Positions 24,477-36,118 of a DNA stretch of 64,000 nucleotides are shown one piece after another. The stretch lies in contig BSDZ01000034.1 in NCBI GenBank assembly GCA_030268105.1, forward strand, positions 1 through 64,000. Reading direction: 5' to 3'. The notes under the pieces are model-generated. The model had not been told where the DNA came from. It searched no databases and saw nothing but the letters and a program-made list of their open reading frames with translations. A program made the translations under genes and the position numbers. This DNA is from Volvox africanus. Its lineage: Eukaryota; Chlorophyta; Chlorophyceae; Chlamydomonadales; Volvocaceae. Every line of letters begins with the position of its first letter. Within the stretch, counting starts at the first letter, position 1.

Positions 24477-24650
24477 CTTGTATAGTACTGGTCTTCCCCA
24501 TAGTAGGGAATCTAAAGTCCTGAAATTCCTTACATAATGCGACCACTGGACTGTGGCCCACGGTAGCTTGCCGTACACTATCACGTGTCCTGAAATTAAT
24601 AAAGATGGAGCACGCCGAAGGCCTTCCGGTGCCATCTCCATGATGGGCAT
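24477..24650 (-). CDS. Possible upstream exon of the unit 5 gene (58 codons)
   Basis: Open from ATG at 24648-24650 to donor GTGATA (24471-24476), ending in phase 0. Joined to the in-frame upstream extension of exon 1, with a weak acceptor GCGATAG ending at 23939, it would give a protein of about 531 residues. In its favour, single-base losses seen in units 1 and 12 (GGCCCAAG for GGCCCCAAG) fall just past the donor, in the proposed intron. Against it, the acceptor lacks a pyrimidine tract, the intron would be 538 bases, and an alternative frame is equally open. Confidence 0.25.
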
Positions 24651-24771
24651 GGACGCCCAAGTTGGGGCACCATAATGTCATAATGCCAACGATTGTTGAA
24701 CCCTTGTATGAACATACATACACCTTAGTGAGAGCCTGCTGCAGTAAAATGCAATTTGGCTGTGCAGCGCT

Positions 24772-24795
24772 GCATGGAGATACAGCTCTCCATGC
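24772..24795. other. Perfect 9-bp hairpin (unit 5)
   Basis: GCATGGAGA and TCTCCATGC arms with the six-base loop TACAGC. Present in every unit; in unit 1 three bases just outside the stem are missing. Function unknown. Confidence 0.5.
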
Positions 24796-25022
24796 GGAGT
24801 AAAATCCAAACAGTTCTTCCCAAGTTTTCAGAACAAGTCGCCCACAGTGTAACACCTAAAAAGCACCCCTCTGTTCTGCTTCAGGGGGAGACTGAGACAC
24901 TCAAAAAGGGTCATCCAGGCATCGCACGATTTACATGTGGTGTCACGGAGAGGCCTGCTGCTTGCTCGTCCACTCGTGAGCAACTGCGAGGCTCGAACAC
25001 CATGGTATTGCACATGCCTGCA

Positions 25023-25060
25023 GCACATGCATGCGCACACACGCATATGCACACACACGC
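25023..25060. other. 38-bp alternating purine-pyrimidine (Z-DNA-prone) tract (unit 5)
   Basis: Strict purine-pyrimidine alternation over 38 bases, made mostly of CA/TG and CG steps, flanked by GCATGC palindromes. Copies in other units start at 4104, 9454, 14304, 19834, 30384, 35747, 40946, 46533, 51548, 56911 and 62283. Such tracts can adopt left-handed DNA under negative supercoiling (established); doing so here is inference. Confidence 0.7.
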
Positions 25061-25212
25061 CCACAGAGGCACGCATGCCCTCCCCCTTTGTGCTGTCCCA
25101 GGCATGTCTAGTTGAGAGTCCCCTGTAAATAAACTGGTCACATGCCATGTCGTCATGGCAGATTATGACACCAGCCTAATCACTTGAGAAGGATGTTAAA
25201 TAGCTCATTAAT

Positions 25213-25360
25213 CAGATCCATTAACAAACACGGTTCACAAGCTCCTATCGGATAGAATCCAATGATGAACAGTTGACAACCATCTAGGGTTCAGATCCAC
25301 TAACAAACACGTTTGACACGCTCCTATTGGTTAGGGTCCACTAATGAATGGCAGATAAGA
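25213..25360. repeat. Diverged 79-bp tandem duplication beside the satellite (unit 5)
   Basis: Two copies start with CAGATCCA at 25213 and 25292. They align through (C/T)TAACAAACACG(G/T)TT, CTCCTAT and a final AATGA block. They differ at many positions, so the duplication is much older than the homogenised 174-bp array that follows it. The second copy is incomplete. Confidence 0.6.
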
Positions 25361-25394
25361 AACTATGCAACTAAAACTATATCAGGTCTATGAC

Positions 25395-26258
25395 AGCTAA
25401 GTGACTAAATGCTAGGCACAAATACCATGTGTGCAGTTGGGAGTCTCACTGACTATGAATACCACTTGATGAAGTCCGACTGCCCACCAGCTGTTTAAAC
25501 CTCCACAGCCCCTCCCCCTCCACTGCATGAAGCCTTAGGTACGATAAAAAGAACACAGAATATCACATAGCTAAGTGACTAAATGCTAGGCACAAATACC
25601 ATGTGTGCAGTTGGGAGTCTCACTGACTATGAATACCACTTGATGAAGTCCGACTGCCCACCAGCTGTTTAAACCTCCACAGCCCCTCCCCCTCCACTGC
25701 ATGAAGCCTTAGGTACGATAAAAAGAACACAGAATATCACATAGCTAAGTGACTAAATGCTAGGCACAAATACCATGTGTGCAGTTGGGAGTCTCACTGA
25801 CTATGAATACCACTTGATGAAGTCCGACTGCCCACCAGCTGTTTAAACCTCCACAGCCCCTCCCCCTCCACTGCATGAAGCCTTAGGTACGATAAAAAGA
25901 ACACAGAATATCACATAGCTAAGTGACTAAATGCTAGGCACAAATACCATGTGTGCAGTTGGGAGTCTCACTGACTATGAATACCACTTGATGAAGTCCG
26001 ACTGCCCACCAGCTGTTTAAACCTCCACAGCCCCTCCCCCTCCACTGCATGAAGCCTTAGGTACGATAAAAAGAACACAGAATATCACATAGCTAAGTGA
26101 CTAAATGCTAGGCACAAATACCATGTGTGCAGTTGGGAGTCTCACTGACTATGAATACCACTTGATGAAGTCCGACTGCCCACCAGCTGTTTAAACCTCC
26201 ACAGCCCCTCCCCCTCCACTGCATGAAGCCTTAGGTACGATAAAAAGAACACAGAATA
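25395..26258. repeat. 174-bp satellite array of unit 5, 5 monomers (reference)
   Basis: Starts at 25395, 25569, 25743, 25917 and 26091, spacing exactly 174. Each monomer contains a central GTTTAAAC palindrome, then a C-rich stretch (25501-25524 in monomer 1) whose complement is a run of G tracts, then an A-rich joint GATAAAAAGAACACAG. I see no open reading frame or known RNA motif. The monomer length is close to the nucleosome repeat, as for many satellites, but nothing here proves a centromeric role. Confidence 0.94.
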
Positions 26259-26705
26259 CCACATACAAAACTGGGGGTGCCCGAAAACAAACATGTACAT
26301 GAGAAAGCTAACCAAACCTGCAAACCCAGCCTAACATCACGCCTAAGCCGCAGCAGCCACCTGCAAGCCACCACACCGGACATCTCTCACGAGAGCCCTA
26401 ACATTCGTAATGTAAAGTGCCGCGCTATTCAGCCAGTCACCGCCCCTTGGTGCTACTACGGCCATGGTCACGGTCACCATCAGGCCTCAGAGCCTTTAGT
26501 TCCGCTCTAGGTGTCTTGAGTCCCTCTTTTCTTAATAACCACGTCACCGTCGATTAAGGGTGCAGTGTTTAACAACGCTAAGCATCACGACTTGGCAAAC
26601 AAAATCGATGGCTCGAGATGACCATCTAGCAATCCGGCTAGCTAGCAAGGAGGGTAGTAGGTACATATCAGTGCGTGCACTTCCTGCAAAACCGCCCCAG
26701 CTCGA

Positions 26706-29236
26706 TCAGAGCCGAATGCCCCCACGCTGAACACACGGCTCTGTGATTCCCTTGGCAGCCCTTAGGAAGGCCGCCAAGAAAGGGCGCCTCTTGCGGGGCC
26801 CCTCAAGCGAGGCGGCCTTGATGGACGCCGTCCCCCAACGATTGGAGCCACAAAGCTCCATCAGCTTGAGCTGCACATAGGAAATTGCTGGAGCTGCCGC
26901 CTGCTCCTTCCCGAAGGCAACAAGTGGATTGTGCTCGAGGCCTAAAGAGGGCAAAGTGTGTGGGGGAGAGCGAACGTCTCTGTGCCAGAAATCAATTAAT
27001 GTAAGGTGGGCTGCGCTTAGATGTGCAGGCAGACAGCAGGTGGCAAGGCCCACTGCCTGCTGAGTCAGCAGATAGAACAGGATACTTGGGAGCCAAACCA
27101 GTCAGCAGACCTAGACTCAGGGGTGTCTTTTCACAACCCCTCACACAATGACAACCCCTCAATGACAACCATGCACCTAGCTAGCATGAGATGGAGCGCG
27201 ACGTGCACACCACCAGACTTACTTGCTTCACGAATGGCTTCTGCTAGGGTCGGCTCAAGCGTCTTGGTAAACGCCTGAACCTCCGCCCAGGACGACCAAT
27301 GCTGCTCCCCCGCCCAGGACCGGCAGTCCTGCAGACCCCAGTTCCGTGCCTCAGGGGGCAGACGCCGCTCTGGGGTTTTCGGGTGCGGTTTTGGTGGCTG
27401 CGTGAGCTCCAGGGGTTGGTACAACTCCTGGGGTTGCTGCGCAGCCTTGTTGATGAAAATGGAAGCGGCACCAGCATCTGCGACTTCGACTGCAGAAGGC
27501 GGACTCGTGGCGCCCATAGCAGGACAGCTGGCGGCAGGGATGATGGCAAATTTGGCAGTGATGCTGCTGCCCTGCAGGTCTGTAGAGGCCCCGGAAAGGC
27601 CCCCCTTCCTGGCCTCCATCATGGCGGCCCCCGACCTCAGCTTCTCGAGTTGCGAAATCAAATCTGACACCTGCAGATAAAAGAGCGAACATCCAGCAGT
27701 TGTCGGGTTTTGTATACATAAGACTATGTTGCTTCGATGACTTCTTGCCCACGCACCTGGACTTGGAAGCCCTCGAAGCCCTCAGCTTCGGTGGTCTCGT
27801 CCAACCTGTATGGAAAAGGCATGGGTGGGGTTGCAGGTGTAAGCAAGAGATCCCAGCATTGTGGGTTTCGGGTAAACAGGAAGTCGCACATCCGAAACAC
27901 GTACGCCTTCATGCATTTGCCGCCACGTACTCAGACCGCCACGCACTACCACGTCACTCCGCCGTACACCTAGTTATACACTGCACCTACCGCTGATATG
28001 CTAGCTCAATGGCCGCCGCTGCTCCCGCCAACCCCGACGGGGCCATCACGCCACCCGCGCATTGCTGCACGTTGTTCTCCTCACTCTCCAGCTGCGGCTC
28101 CTGCTGGCAGAGAACGAGACACACAAAAAAGCTTTTCATCAGTTAGTGCACCGTTTACGTGCGTAGACATGGAACATCTGCATCACGGAAAGCATCTTGA
28201 TGTGTTTCCGAGGGGGTATTGGACGTCCAAACACAAGCGCATGTACACAAATTAGTTTCGGCGACATCTGAACGACGACAAAATAACGACATGTATGATG
28301 AGCCCACCCTCGGGCAACTCCCTCCGTCCGTCTCCCCTCCCCTCGGAAACCATGTTCCCCATTCGCCTCCCCTGAGAAGCGCTTTCCTGCAGGCACTTTG
28401 CAACCAACACAGTGCAGCACAAGCCGCGCACTGGTATGAGAAAGGCGACCTCCTCCCCGGAACCCCCTCAGGCGTCAGGTCTGACCCACCACCTGCTGCG
28501 CTGCTGGAACTGGCTGGGCTTCCAGTTGGGCTCCGGCCTGGTGAAGATTCTCGGGCGCGCCCTTCTGTTGTGCGCACGCAAAAGACGGGGGGTCGACACG
28601 TTGGTCGATAGTCAGCAAGCGGTGCGGGTCGGCGCATGGCCCAATCACATCGAGCGACTGTCAGACAAGCGACCCCCAAGGCATCTCAACACCCATCACC
28701 ACTGCTGGAGCAAACTCCTGATCAGCTCAAACTCACCCAGGATAGCAGGACCTTAAGCAGAGTCCCCTTCTCAGCTATTTGCAGGCGCCGCGCGGACAAC
28801 CGCTCCTGCAACGTCAAGGATTCTTCGCCCTCGAGCTTCCCGAACCGCTGAAGAGGCTGCGACAGAAAAGGTGGAAGGGATGGGATGTCACGGAATGACC
28901 GAAAAAAGACGGAATCGAAGAAAACATAAACGACGACGAAAGGCAGGCTTGATGGGAGTTGGCCTTACTTAGAACTGAACATCAGGAAAGACAGCAACAC
29001 GAATTCACCTTTTCTGTCGGAATCCACTTGCGGCTAAACTTCTTCATTAGTTCACGCAAAGGAGTGACGACCACTCCACCTGCAGGCTGCTCTACAGCTT
29101 TGCCATTTAGGCAGCTGCTGTTGCTCATAACGCTGTCATTATCGTTAGCGGTGCTGTTGGTGTCCGAGATTGTGTCGATCCTCTCATAAGCACGATCCTT
29201 AGGCTTGAAGCCCAGTTTCACCAACAGCGAGATCAT
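26706..29236 (-). CDS. Unit 6 copy of the seven-exon gene
   Basis: Exons: 29236-29009, 28856-28737, 28657-28493, 28103-27991, 27805-27757, 27670-27223, 26941-26706. Intron 3 is one base shorter in the C run. Exons are unchanged. Confidence 0.68.
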
Positions 29237-30755
29237 GGCTGACGCCTGGACAGCCGGGTCGTGGTCAAGGAGCCGGTAATCGAAGCGTCCAATGAAGCAC
29301 TATCGCTAAGCAAATCGTTGAGATGTATTACTCAATAAACGACACTAAGGTTTTGTCTAGAGGCAAACGGTTGTGTTGACAGGCCAAAGCCTGTTCTTTG
29401 GAGTCTCTCTAAGGAATTCGAAAGCAATTATGGAAAATGGTTTTAAAATAACTAGTTAGGATGTTAATGGGTCACACAGGGTGGGCTATGGTTATGTAGA
29501 GCGACGGAGCATAATCAGGTCTAAAGGCGAAGGTTTCACAGCTTTCCTTTATCCGGTTGTAACACTGAAGCAAAGTAATTTGAATGGCAATGTAGGGGCG
29601 CTTCCGTGTGGCGATAAGAACCCCGTATTACCATAATCGGTCCGCTGTTCGTGGCTTCGGGCCGTACATTGGAACAACAGATTACGTAGGTTCATCGCAA
29701 AGGATTTCTTGAGCTCCTATTGAACTGTAATTTCAATTGGTACAATTGAGCTCGCGTAAGCTCAAAGACATCAACACCGCACAAGTGTGTGTTTCACCAA
29801 TACCGGTTCGGAGGCCCCAAGAGCGCAAGGTTATCACCTTGTATAGTACTGGTCTTCCCCATAGTAGGGAATCTAAAGTCCTGAAATTCCTTACATAATG
29901 CGACCACTGGACTGTGGCCCACGGTAGCTTGCCGTACACTATCACGTGTCCTGAAATTAATAAAGATGGAGCACGCCGAAGGCCTTCCGGTGCCATCTCC
30001 ATGATGGGCATGGACGCCCAAGTTGGGGCACCATAATGTCATAATGCCAACGATTGTTGAACCCTTGTATGAACATACATACACCTTAGTGAGAGCCTGC
30101 TGCAGTAAAATGCAATTTGGCTGTGCAGCGCTGCATGGAGATACAGCTCTCCATGCGGAGTAAAATCCAAACAGTTCTTCCCAAGTTTTCAGAACAAGTC
30201 GCCCACAGTGTAACACCTAAAAAGCACCCCTCTGTTCTGCTTCAGGGGGAGACTGAGACACTCAAAAAGGGTCATCCAGGCATCGCACGATTTACATGTG
30301 GTGTCACGGAGAGGCCTGCTGCTTGCTCGTCCACTCGTGAGCAACTGCGAGGCTCGAACACCATGGTATTGCACATGCCTGCAGCACATGCATGCGCACA
30401 CACGCATATGCACACACACGCCCACAGAGGCACGCATGCCCTCCCCCTTTGTGCTGTCCCAGGCATGTCTAGTTGAGAGTCCCCTGTAAATAAACTGGTC
30501 ACATGCCATGTCGTCATGGCAGATTATGACACCAGCCTAATCACTTGAGAAGGATGTTAAATAGCTCATTAATCAGATCCATTAACAAACACGGTTCACA
30601 AGCTCCTATCGGATAGAATCCAATGATGAACAGTTGACAACCATCTAGGGTTCAGATCCACTAACAAACACGTTTGACACGCTCCTATTGGTTAGGGTCC
30701 ACTAATGAATGGCAGATAAGAAACTATGCAACTAAAACTATATCAGGTCTATGAC

Positions 30756-31619
30756 AGCTAAGTGACTAAATGCTAGGCACAAATACCATGTGTGCAGTTG
30801 GGAGTCTCACTGACTATGAATACCACTTGATGAAGTCCGACTGCCCACCAGCTGTTTAAACCTCCACAGCCCCTCCCCCTCCACTGCATGAAGCCTTAGG
30901 TACGATAAAAAGAACACAGAATATCACATAGCTAAGTGACTAAATGCTAGGCACAAATACCATGTGTGCAGTTGGGAGTCTCACTGACTATGAATACCAC
31001 TTGATGAAGTCCGACTGCCCACCAGCTGTTTAAACCTCCACAGCCCCTCCCCCTCCACTGCATGAAGCCTTAGGTACGATAAAAAGAACACAGAATATCA
31101 CATAGCTAAGTGACTAAATGCTAGGCACAAATACCATGTGTGCAGTTGGGAGTCTCACTGACTATGAATACCACTTGATGAAGTCCGACTGCCCACCAGC
31201 TGTTTAAACCTCCACAGCCCCTCCCCCTCCACTGCATGAAGCCTTAGGTACGATAAAAAGAACACAGAATATCACATAGCTAAGTGACTAAATGCTAGGC
31301 ACAAATACCATGTGTGCAGTTGGGAGTCTCACTGACTATGAATACCACTTGATGAAGTCCGACTGCCCACCAGCTGTTTAAACCTCCACAGCCCCTCCCC
31401 CTCCACTGCATGAAGCCTTAGGTACGATAAAAAGAACACAGAATATCACATAGCTAAGTGACTAAATGCTAGGCACAAATACCATGTGTGCAGTTGGGAG
31501 TCTCACTGACTATGAATACCACTTGATGAAGTCCGACTGCCCACCAGCTGTTTAAACCTCCACAGCCCCTCCCCCTCCACTGCATGAAGCCTTAGGTACG
31601 ATAAAAAGAACACAGAATA
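30756..31619. repeat. 174-bp satellite array of unit 6, 5 monomers
   Basis: Starts at 30756, 30930, 31104, 31278 and 31452, all 174 apart. Confidence 0.93.
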
Positions 31620-32067
31620 CCACATACAAAACTGGGGGTGCCCGAAAACAAACATGTACATGAGAAAGCTAACCAAACCTGCAAACCCCAGCCTAACATC
31701 ACGCCTAAGCCGCAGCAGCCACCTGCAAGCCACCACACCGGACATCTCTCACGAGAGCCCTAACATTCGTAATGTAAAGTGCCGCGCTATTCAGCCAGTC
31801 ACCGCCCCTTGGTGCTACTACGGCCATGGTCACGGTCACCATCAGGCCTCAGAGCCTTTAGTTCCGCTCTAGGTGTCTTGAGTCCCTCTTTTCTTAATAA
31901 CCACGTCACCGTCGATTAAGGGTGCAGTGTTTAACAACGCTAAGCATCACGACTTGGCAAACAAAATCGATGGCTCGAGATGACCATCTAGCAATCCGGC
32001 TAGCTAGCAAGGAGGGTAGTAGGTACATATCAGTGCGTGCACTTCCTGCAAAACCGCCCCAGCTCGA

Positions 32068-34599
32068 TCAGAGCCGAATGCCCCCACGCTGAACACACGG
32101 CTCTGTGATTCCCTTGGCAGCCCTTAGGAAGGCCGCCAAGAAAGGGCGCCTCTTGCGGGGCCCCTCAAGCGAGGCGGCCTTGATGGACGCCGTCCCCCAA
32201 CGATTGGAGCCACAAAGCTCCATCAGCTTGAGCTGCACATAGGAAATTGCTGGAGCTGCCGCCTGCTCCTTCCCGAAGGCAACAAGTGGATTGTGCTCGA
32301 GGCCTAAAGAGGGCAAAGTGTGTGGGGGAGAGCGAACGTCTCTGTGCCAGAAATCAATTAATGTAAGGTGGGCTGCGCTTAGATGTGCAGGCAGACAGCA
32401 GGTGGCAAGGCCCACTGCCTGCTGAGTCAGCAGATAGAACAGGATACTTGGGAGCCAAACCAGTCAGCAGACCTAGACTCAGGGGTGTCTTTTCACAACC
32501 CCTCACACAATGACAACCCCTCAATGACAACCATGCACCTAGCTAGCATGAGATGGAGCGCGACGTGCACACCACCAGACTTACTTGCTTCACGAATGGC
32601 TTCTGCTAGGGTCGGCTCAAGCGTCTTGGTAAACGCCTGAACCTCCGCCCAGGACGACCAATGCTGCTCCCCCGCCCAGGACCGGCAGTCCTGCAGACCC
32701 CAGTTCCGTGCCTCAGGGGGCAGACGCCGCTCTGGGGTTTTCGGGTGCGGTTTTGGTGGCTGCGTGAGCTCCAGGGGTTGGTACAACTCCTGGGGTTGCT
32801 GCGCAGCCTTGTTGATGAAAATGGAAGCGGCACCAGCATCTGCGACTTCGACTGCAGAAGGCGGACTCGTGGCGCCCATAGCAGGACAGCTGGCGGCAGG
32901 GATGATGGCAAATTTGGCAGTGATGCTGCTGCCCTGCAGGTCTGTAGAGGCCCCGGAAAGGCCCCCCTTCCTGGCCTCCATCATGGCGGCCCCCGACCTC
33001 AGCTTCTCGAGTTGCGAAATCAAATCTGACACCTGCAGATAAAAGAGCGAACATCCAGCAGTTGTCGGGTTTTGTATACATAAGACTATGTTGCTTCGAT
33101 GACTTCTTGCCCACGCACCTGGACTTGGAAGCCCTCGAAGCCCTCAGCTTCGGTGGTCTCGTCCAACCTGTATGGAAAAGGCATGGGTGGGGTTGCAGGT
33201 GTAAGCAAGAGATCCCAGCATTGTGGGTTTCGGGTAAACAGGAAGTCGCACATCCGAAACACGTACGCCTTCATGCATTTGCCGCCACGTACTCAGACCG
33301 CCACGCACTACCACGTCACTCCGCCGTACACCTAGTTATACACTGCACCTACCGCTGATATGCTAGCTCAATGGCCGCCGCTGCTCCCGCCAACCCCGAC
33401 GGGGCCATCACGCCACCCGCGCATTGCTGCACGTTGTTCTCCTCACTCTCCAGCTGCGGCTCCTGCTGGCAGAGAACGAGACACACAAAAAAGCTTTTCA
33501 TCAGTTAGTGCACCGTTTACGTGCGTAGACATGGAACATCTGCATCACGGAAAGCATCTTGATGTGTTTCCGAGGGGGTATTGGACGTCCAAACACAAGC
33601 GCATGTACACAAATTAGTTTCGGCGACATCTGAACGACGACAAAATAACGACATGTATGATGAGCCCACCCCTCGGGCAACTCCCTCCGTCCGTCTCCCC
33701 TCCCCTCGGAAACCATGTTCCCCATTCGCCTCCCCTGAGAAGCGCTTTCCTGCAGGCACTTTGCAACCAACACAGTGCAGCACAAGCCGCGCACTGGTAT
33801 GAGAAAGGCGACCTCCTCCCCGGAACCCCCTCAGGCGTCAGGTCTGACCCACCACCTGCTGCGCTGCTGGAACTGGCTGGGCTTCCAGTTGGGCTCCGGC
33901 CTGGTGAAGATTCTCGGGCGCGCCCTTCTGTTGTGCGCACGCAAAAGACGGGGGGTCGACACGTTGGTCGATAGTCAGCAAGCGGTGCGGGTCGGCGCAT
34001 GGCCCAATCACATCGAGCGACTGTCAGACAAGCGACCCCCAAGGCATCTCAACACCCATCACCACTGCTGGAGCAAACTCCTGATCAGCTCAAACTCACC
34101 CAGGATAGCAGGACCTTAAGCAGAGTCCCCTTCTCAGCTATTTGCAGGCGCCGCGCGGACAACCGCTCCTGCAACGTCAAGGATTCTTCGCCCTCGAGCT
34201 TCCCGAACCGCTGAAGAGGCTGCGACAGAAAAGGTGGAAGGGATGGGATGTCACGGAATGACCGAAAAAAGACGGAATCGAAGAAAACATAAACGACGAC
34301 GAAAGGCAGGCTTGATGGGAGTTGGCCTTACTTAGAACTGAACATCAGGAAAGACAGCAACACGAATTCACCTTTTCTGTCGGAATCCACTTGCGGCTAA
34401 ACTTCTTCATTAGTTCACGCAAAGGAGTGACGACCACTCCACCTGCAGGCTGCTCTACAGCTTTGCCATTTAGGCAGCTGCTGTTGCTCATAACGCTGTC
34501 ATTATCGTTAGCGGTGCTGTTGGTGTCCGAGATTGTGTCGATCCTCTCATAAGCACGATCCTTAGGCTTGAAGCCCAGTTTCACCAACAGCGAGATCAT
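32068..34599 (-). CDS. Unit 7 copy of the seven-exon gene
   Basis: Exons: 34599-34372, 34219-34100, 34020-33856, 33465-33353, 33167-33119, 33032-32585, 32303-32068. Intact, with the same intron lengths as unit 5. Confidence 0.68.
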
Positions 34600-36118
34600 G
34601 GCTGACGCCTGGACAGCCGGGTCGTGGTCAAGGAGCCGGTAATCGAAGCGTCCAATGAAGCACTATCGCTAAGCAAATCGTTGAGATGTATTACTCAATA
34701 AACGACACTAAGGTTTTGTCTAGAGGCAAACGGTTGTGTTGACAGGCCAAAGCCTGTTCTTTGGAGTCTCTCTAAGGAATTCGAAAGCAATTATGGAAAA
34801 TGGTTTTAAAATAACTAGTTAGGATGTTAATGGGTCACACAGGGTGGGCTATGGTTATGTAGAGCGACGGAGCATAATCAGGTCTAAAGGCGAAGGTTTC
34901 ACAGCTTTCCTTTATCCGGTTGTAACACTGAAGCAAAGTAATTTGAATGGCAATGTAGGGGCGCTTCCGTGTGGCGATAAGAACCCCGTATTACCATAAT
35001 CGGTCCGCTGTTCGTGGCTTCGGGCCGTACATTGGAACAACAGATTACGTAGGTTCATCGCAAAGGATTTCTTGAGCTCCTATTGAACTGTAATTTCAAT
35101 TGGTACAATTGAGCTCGCGTAAGCTCAAAGACATCAACACCGCACAAGTGTGTGTTTCACCAATACCGGTTCGGAGGCCCCAAGAGCGCAAGGTTATCAC
35201 CTTGTATAGTACTGGTCTTCCCCATAGTAGGGAATCTAAAGTCCTGAAATTCCTTACATAATGCGACCACTGGACTGTGGCCCACGGTAGCTTGCCGTAC
35301 ACTATCACGTGTCCTGAAATTAATAAAGATGGAGCACGCCGAAGGCCTTCCGGTGCCATCTCCATGATGGGCATGGACGCCCAAGTTGGGGCACCATAAT
35401 GTCATAATGCCAACGATTGTTGAACCCTTGTATGAACATACATACACCTTAGTGAGAGCCTGCTGCAGTAAAATGCAATTTGGCTGTGCAGCGCTGCATG
35501 GAGATACAGCTCTCCATGCGGAGTAAAATCCAAACAGTTCTTCCCAAGTTTTCAGAACAAGTCGCCCACAGTGTAACACCTAAAAAGCACCCCTCTGTTC
35601 TGCTTCAGGGGGAGACTGAGACACTCAAAAAGGGTCATCCAGGCATCGCACGATTTACATGTGGTGTCACGGAGAGGCCTGCTGCTTGCTCGTCCACTCG
35701 TGAGCAACTGCGAGGCTCGAACACCATGGTATTGCACATGCCTGCAGCACATGCATGCGCACACACGCATATGCACACACACGCCCACAGAGGCACGCAT
35801 GCCCTCCCCCTTTGTGCTGTCCCAGGCATGTCTAGTTGAGAGTCCCCTGTAAATAAACTGGTCACATGCCATGTCGTCATGGCAGATTATGACACCAGCC
35901 TAATCACTTGAGAAGGATGTTAAATAGCTCATTAATCAGATCCATTAACAAACACGGTTCACAAGCTCCTATCGGATAGAATCCAATGATGAACAGTTGA
36001 CAACCATCTAGGGTTCAGATCCACTAACAAACACGTTTGACACGCTCCTATTGGTTAGGGTCCACTAATGAATGGCAGATAAGAAACTATGCAACTAAAA
36101 CTATATCAGGTCTATGAC

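Larger units (their letters stand above)
23876..25394. other. Gene 5' flank (unit 5; same in all units)
   Basis: About 1.5 kb between the exon-1 ATG and the satellite array. It must contain the promoter of the minus-strand gene if that gene is complete, but I could not place a TATA box or start site. It holds one possible upstream exon, three small hairpins, an alternating purine-pyrimidine tract and a diverged 79-bp duplication, described separately. Overlapping open frames on both strands between about 24372 and 25156 are not convincing as genes. Confidence 0.55.
20896..26258. repeat. Macrosatellite unit 5 (5363 bp), reference unit
   Basis: Used here as the reference because I see no disruptive change in it. 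Layout: 3' flank 20896-21343; minus-strand gene 21344-23875; gene 5' flank 23876-25394; five 174-bp monomers 25395-26258. The start is set where the sequence first departs from the satellite consensus (ATACCACATAC instead of ATATCACATAG). This boundary is a convention, not a demonstrated breakpoint. Confidence 0.95.
26259..31619. repeat. Macrosatellite unit 6 (5361 bp)
   Basis: Like unit 5, with one C fewer in the 3' flank near 26326 and one C fewer in the intron-3 C run. Five monomers. Confidence 0.93.

Noticed and set aside
24433..24855. Minus-strand frame of 140 codons (160 in unit 12)
   Set aside because: Its length changes between units with a single C gain or loss, no splice pattern links it to the gene model, and no family is recognised.
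24992..25000. tRNA-like B box (GTTCGAGCC) on the minus strand
   Set aside because: The flanking bases cannot form the T-arm stem, and no acceptor or anticodon arm surrounds it.
24756..25115. Plus-strand frame of 119 codons
   Set aside because: Its second half is a His/Thr/Ala translation of the CA-rich tract, and it overlaps equally long minus-strand frames. I see no basis for choosing it.
25285..25340. Telomere-like motifs CTAGGGTT and GGTTAGGG
   Set aside because: Only single isolated copies inside the 79-bp duplication; no tandem telomeric run.
25457..25480. Hammerhead-ribozyme-like core (TTGATGAAGTCC) in each 174-bp monomer
   Set aside because: The conserved CTGATGA is TTGATGA, so the essential C is missing. 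There is no GAAA segment and no matching cleavage triplet with stems. Many satellites do carry hammerheads, but this one does not fit.
20896..26258. Tandem transposon or retroelement insertion
   Set aside because: No terminal repeats, target-site duplications, or reverse transcriptase, integrase or transposase motifs were seen in any frame. The unit repeats head-to-tail without intervening DNA.
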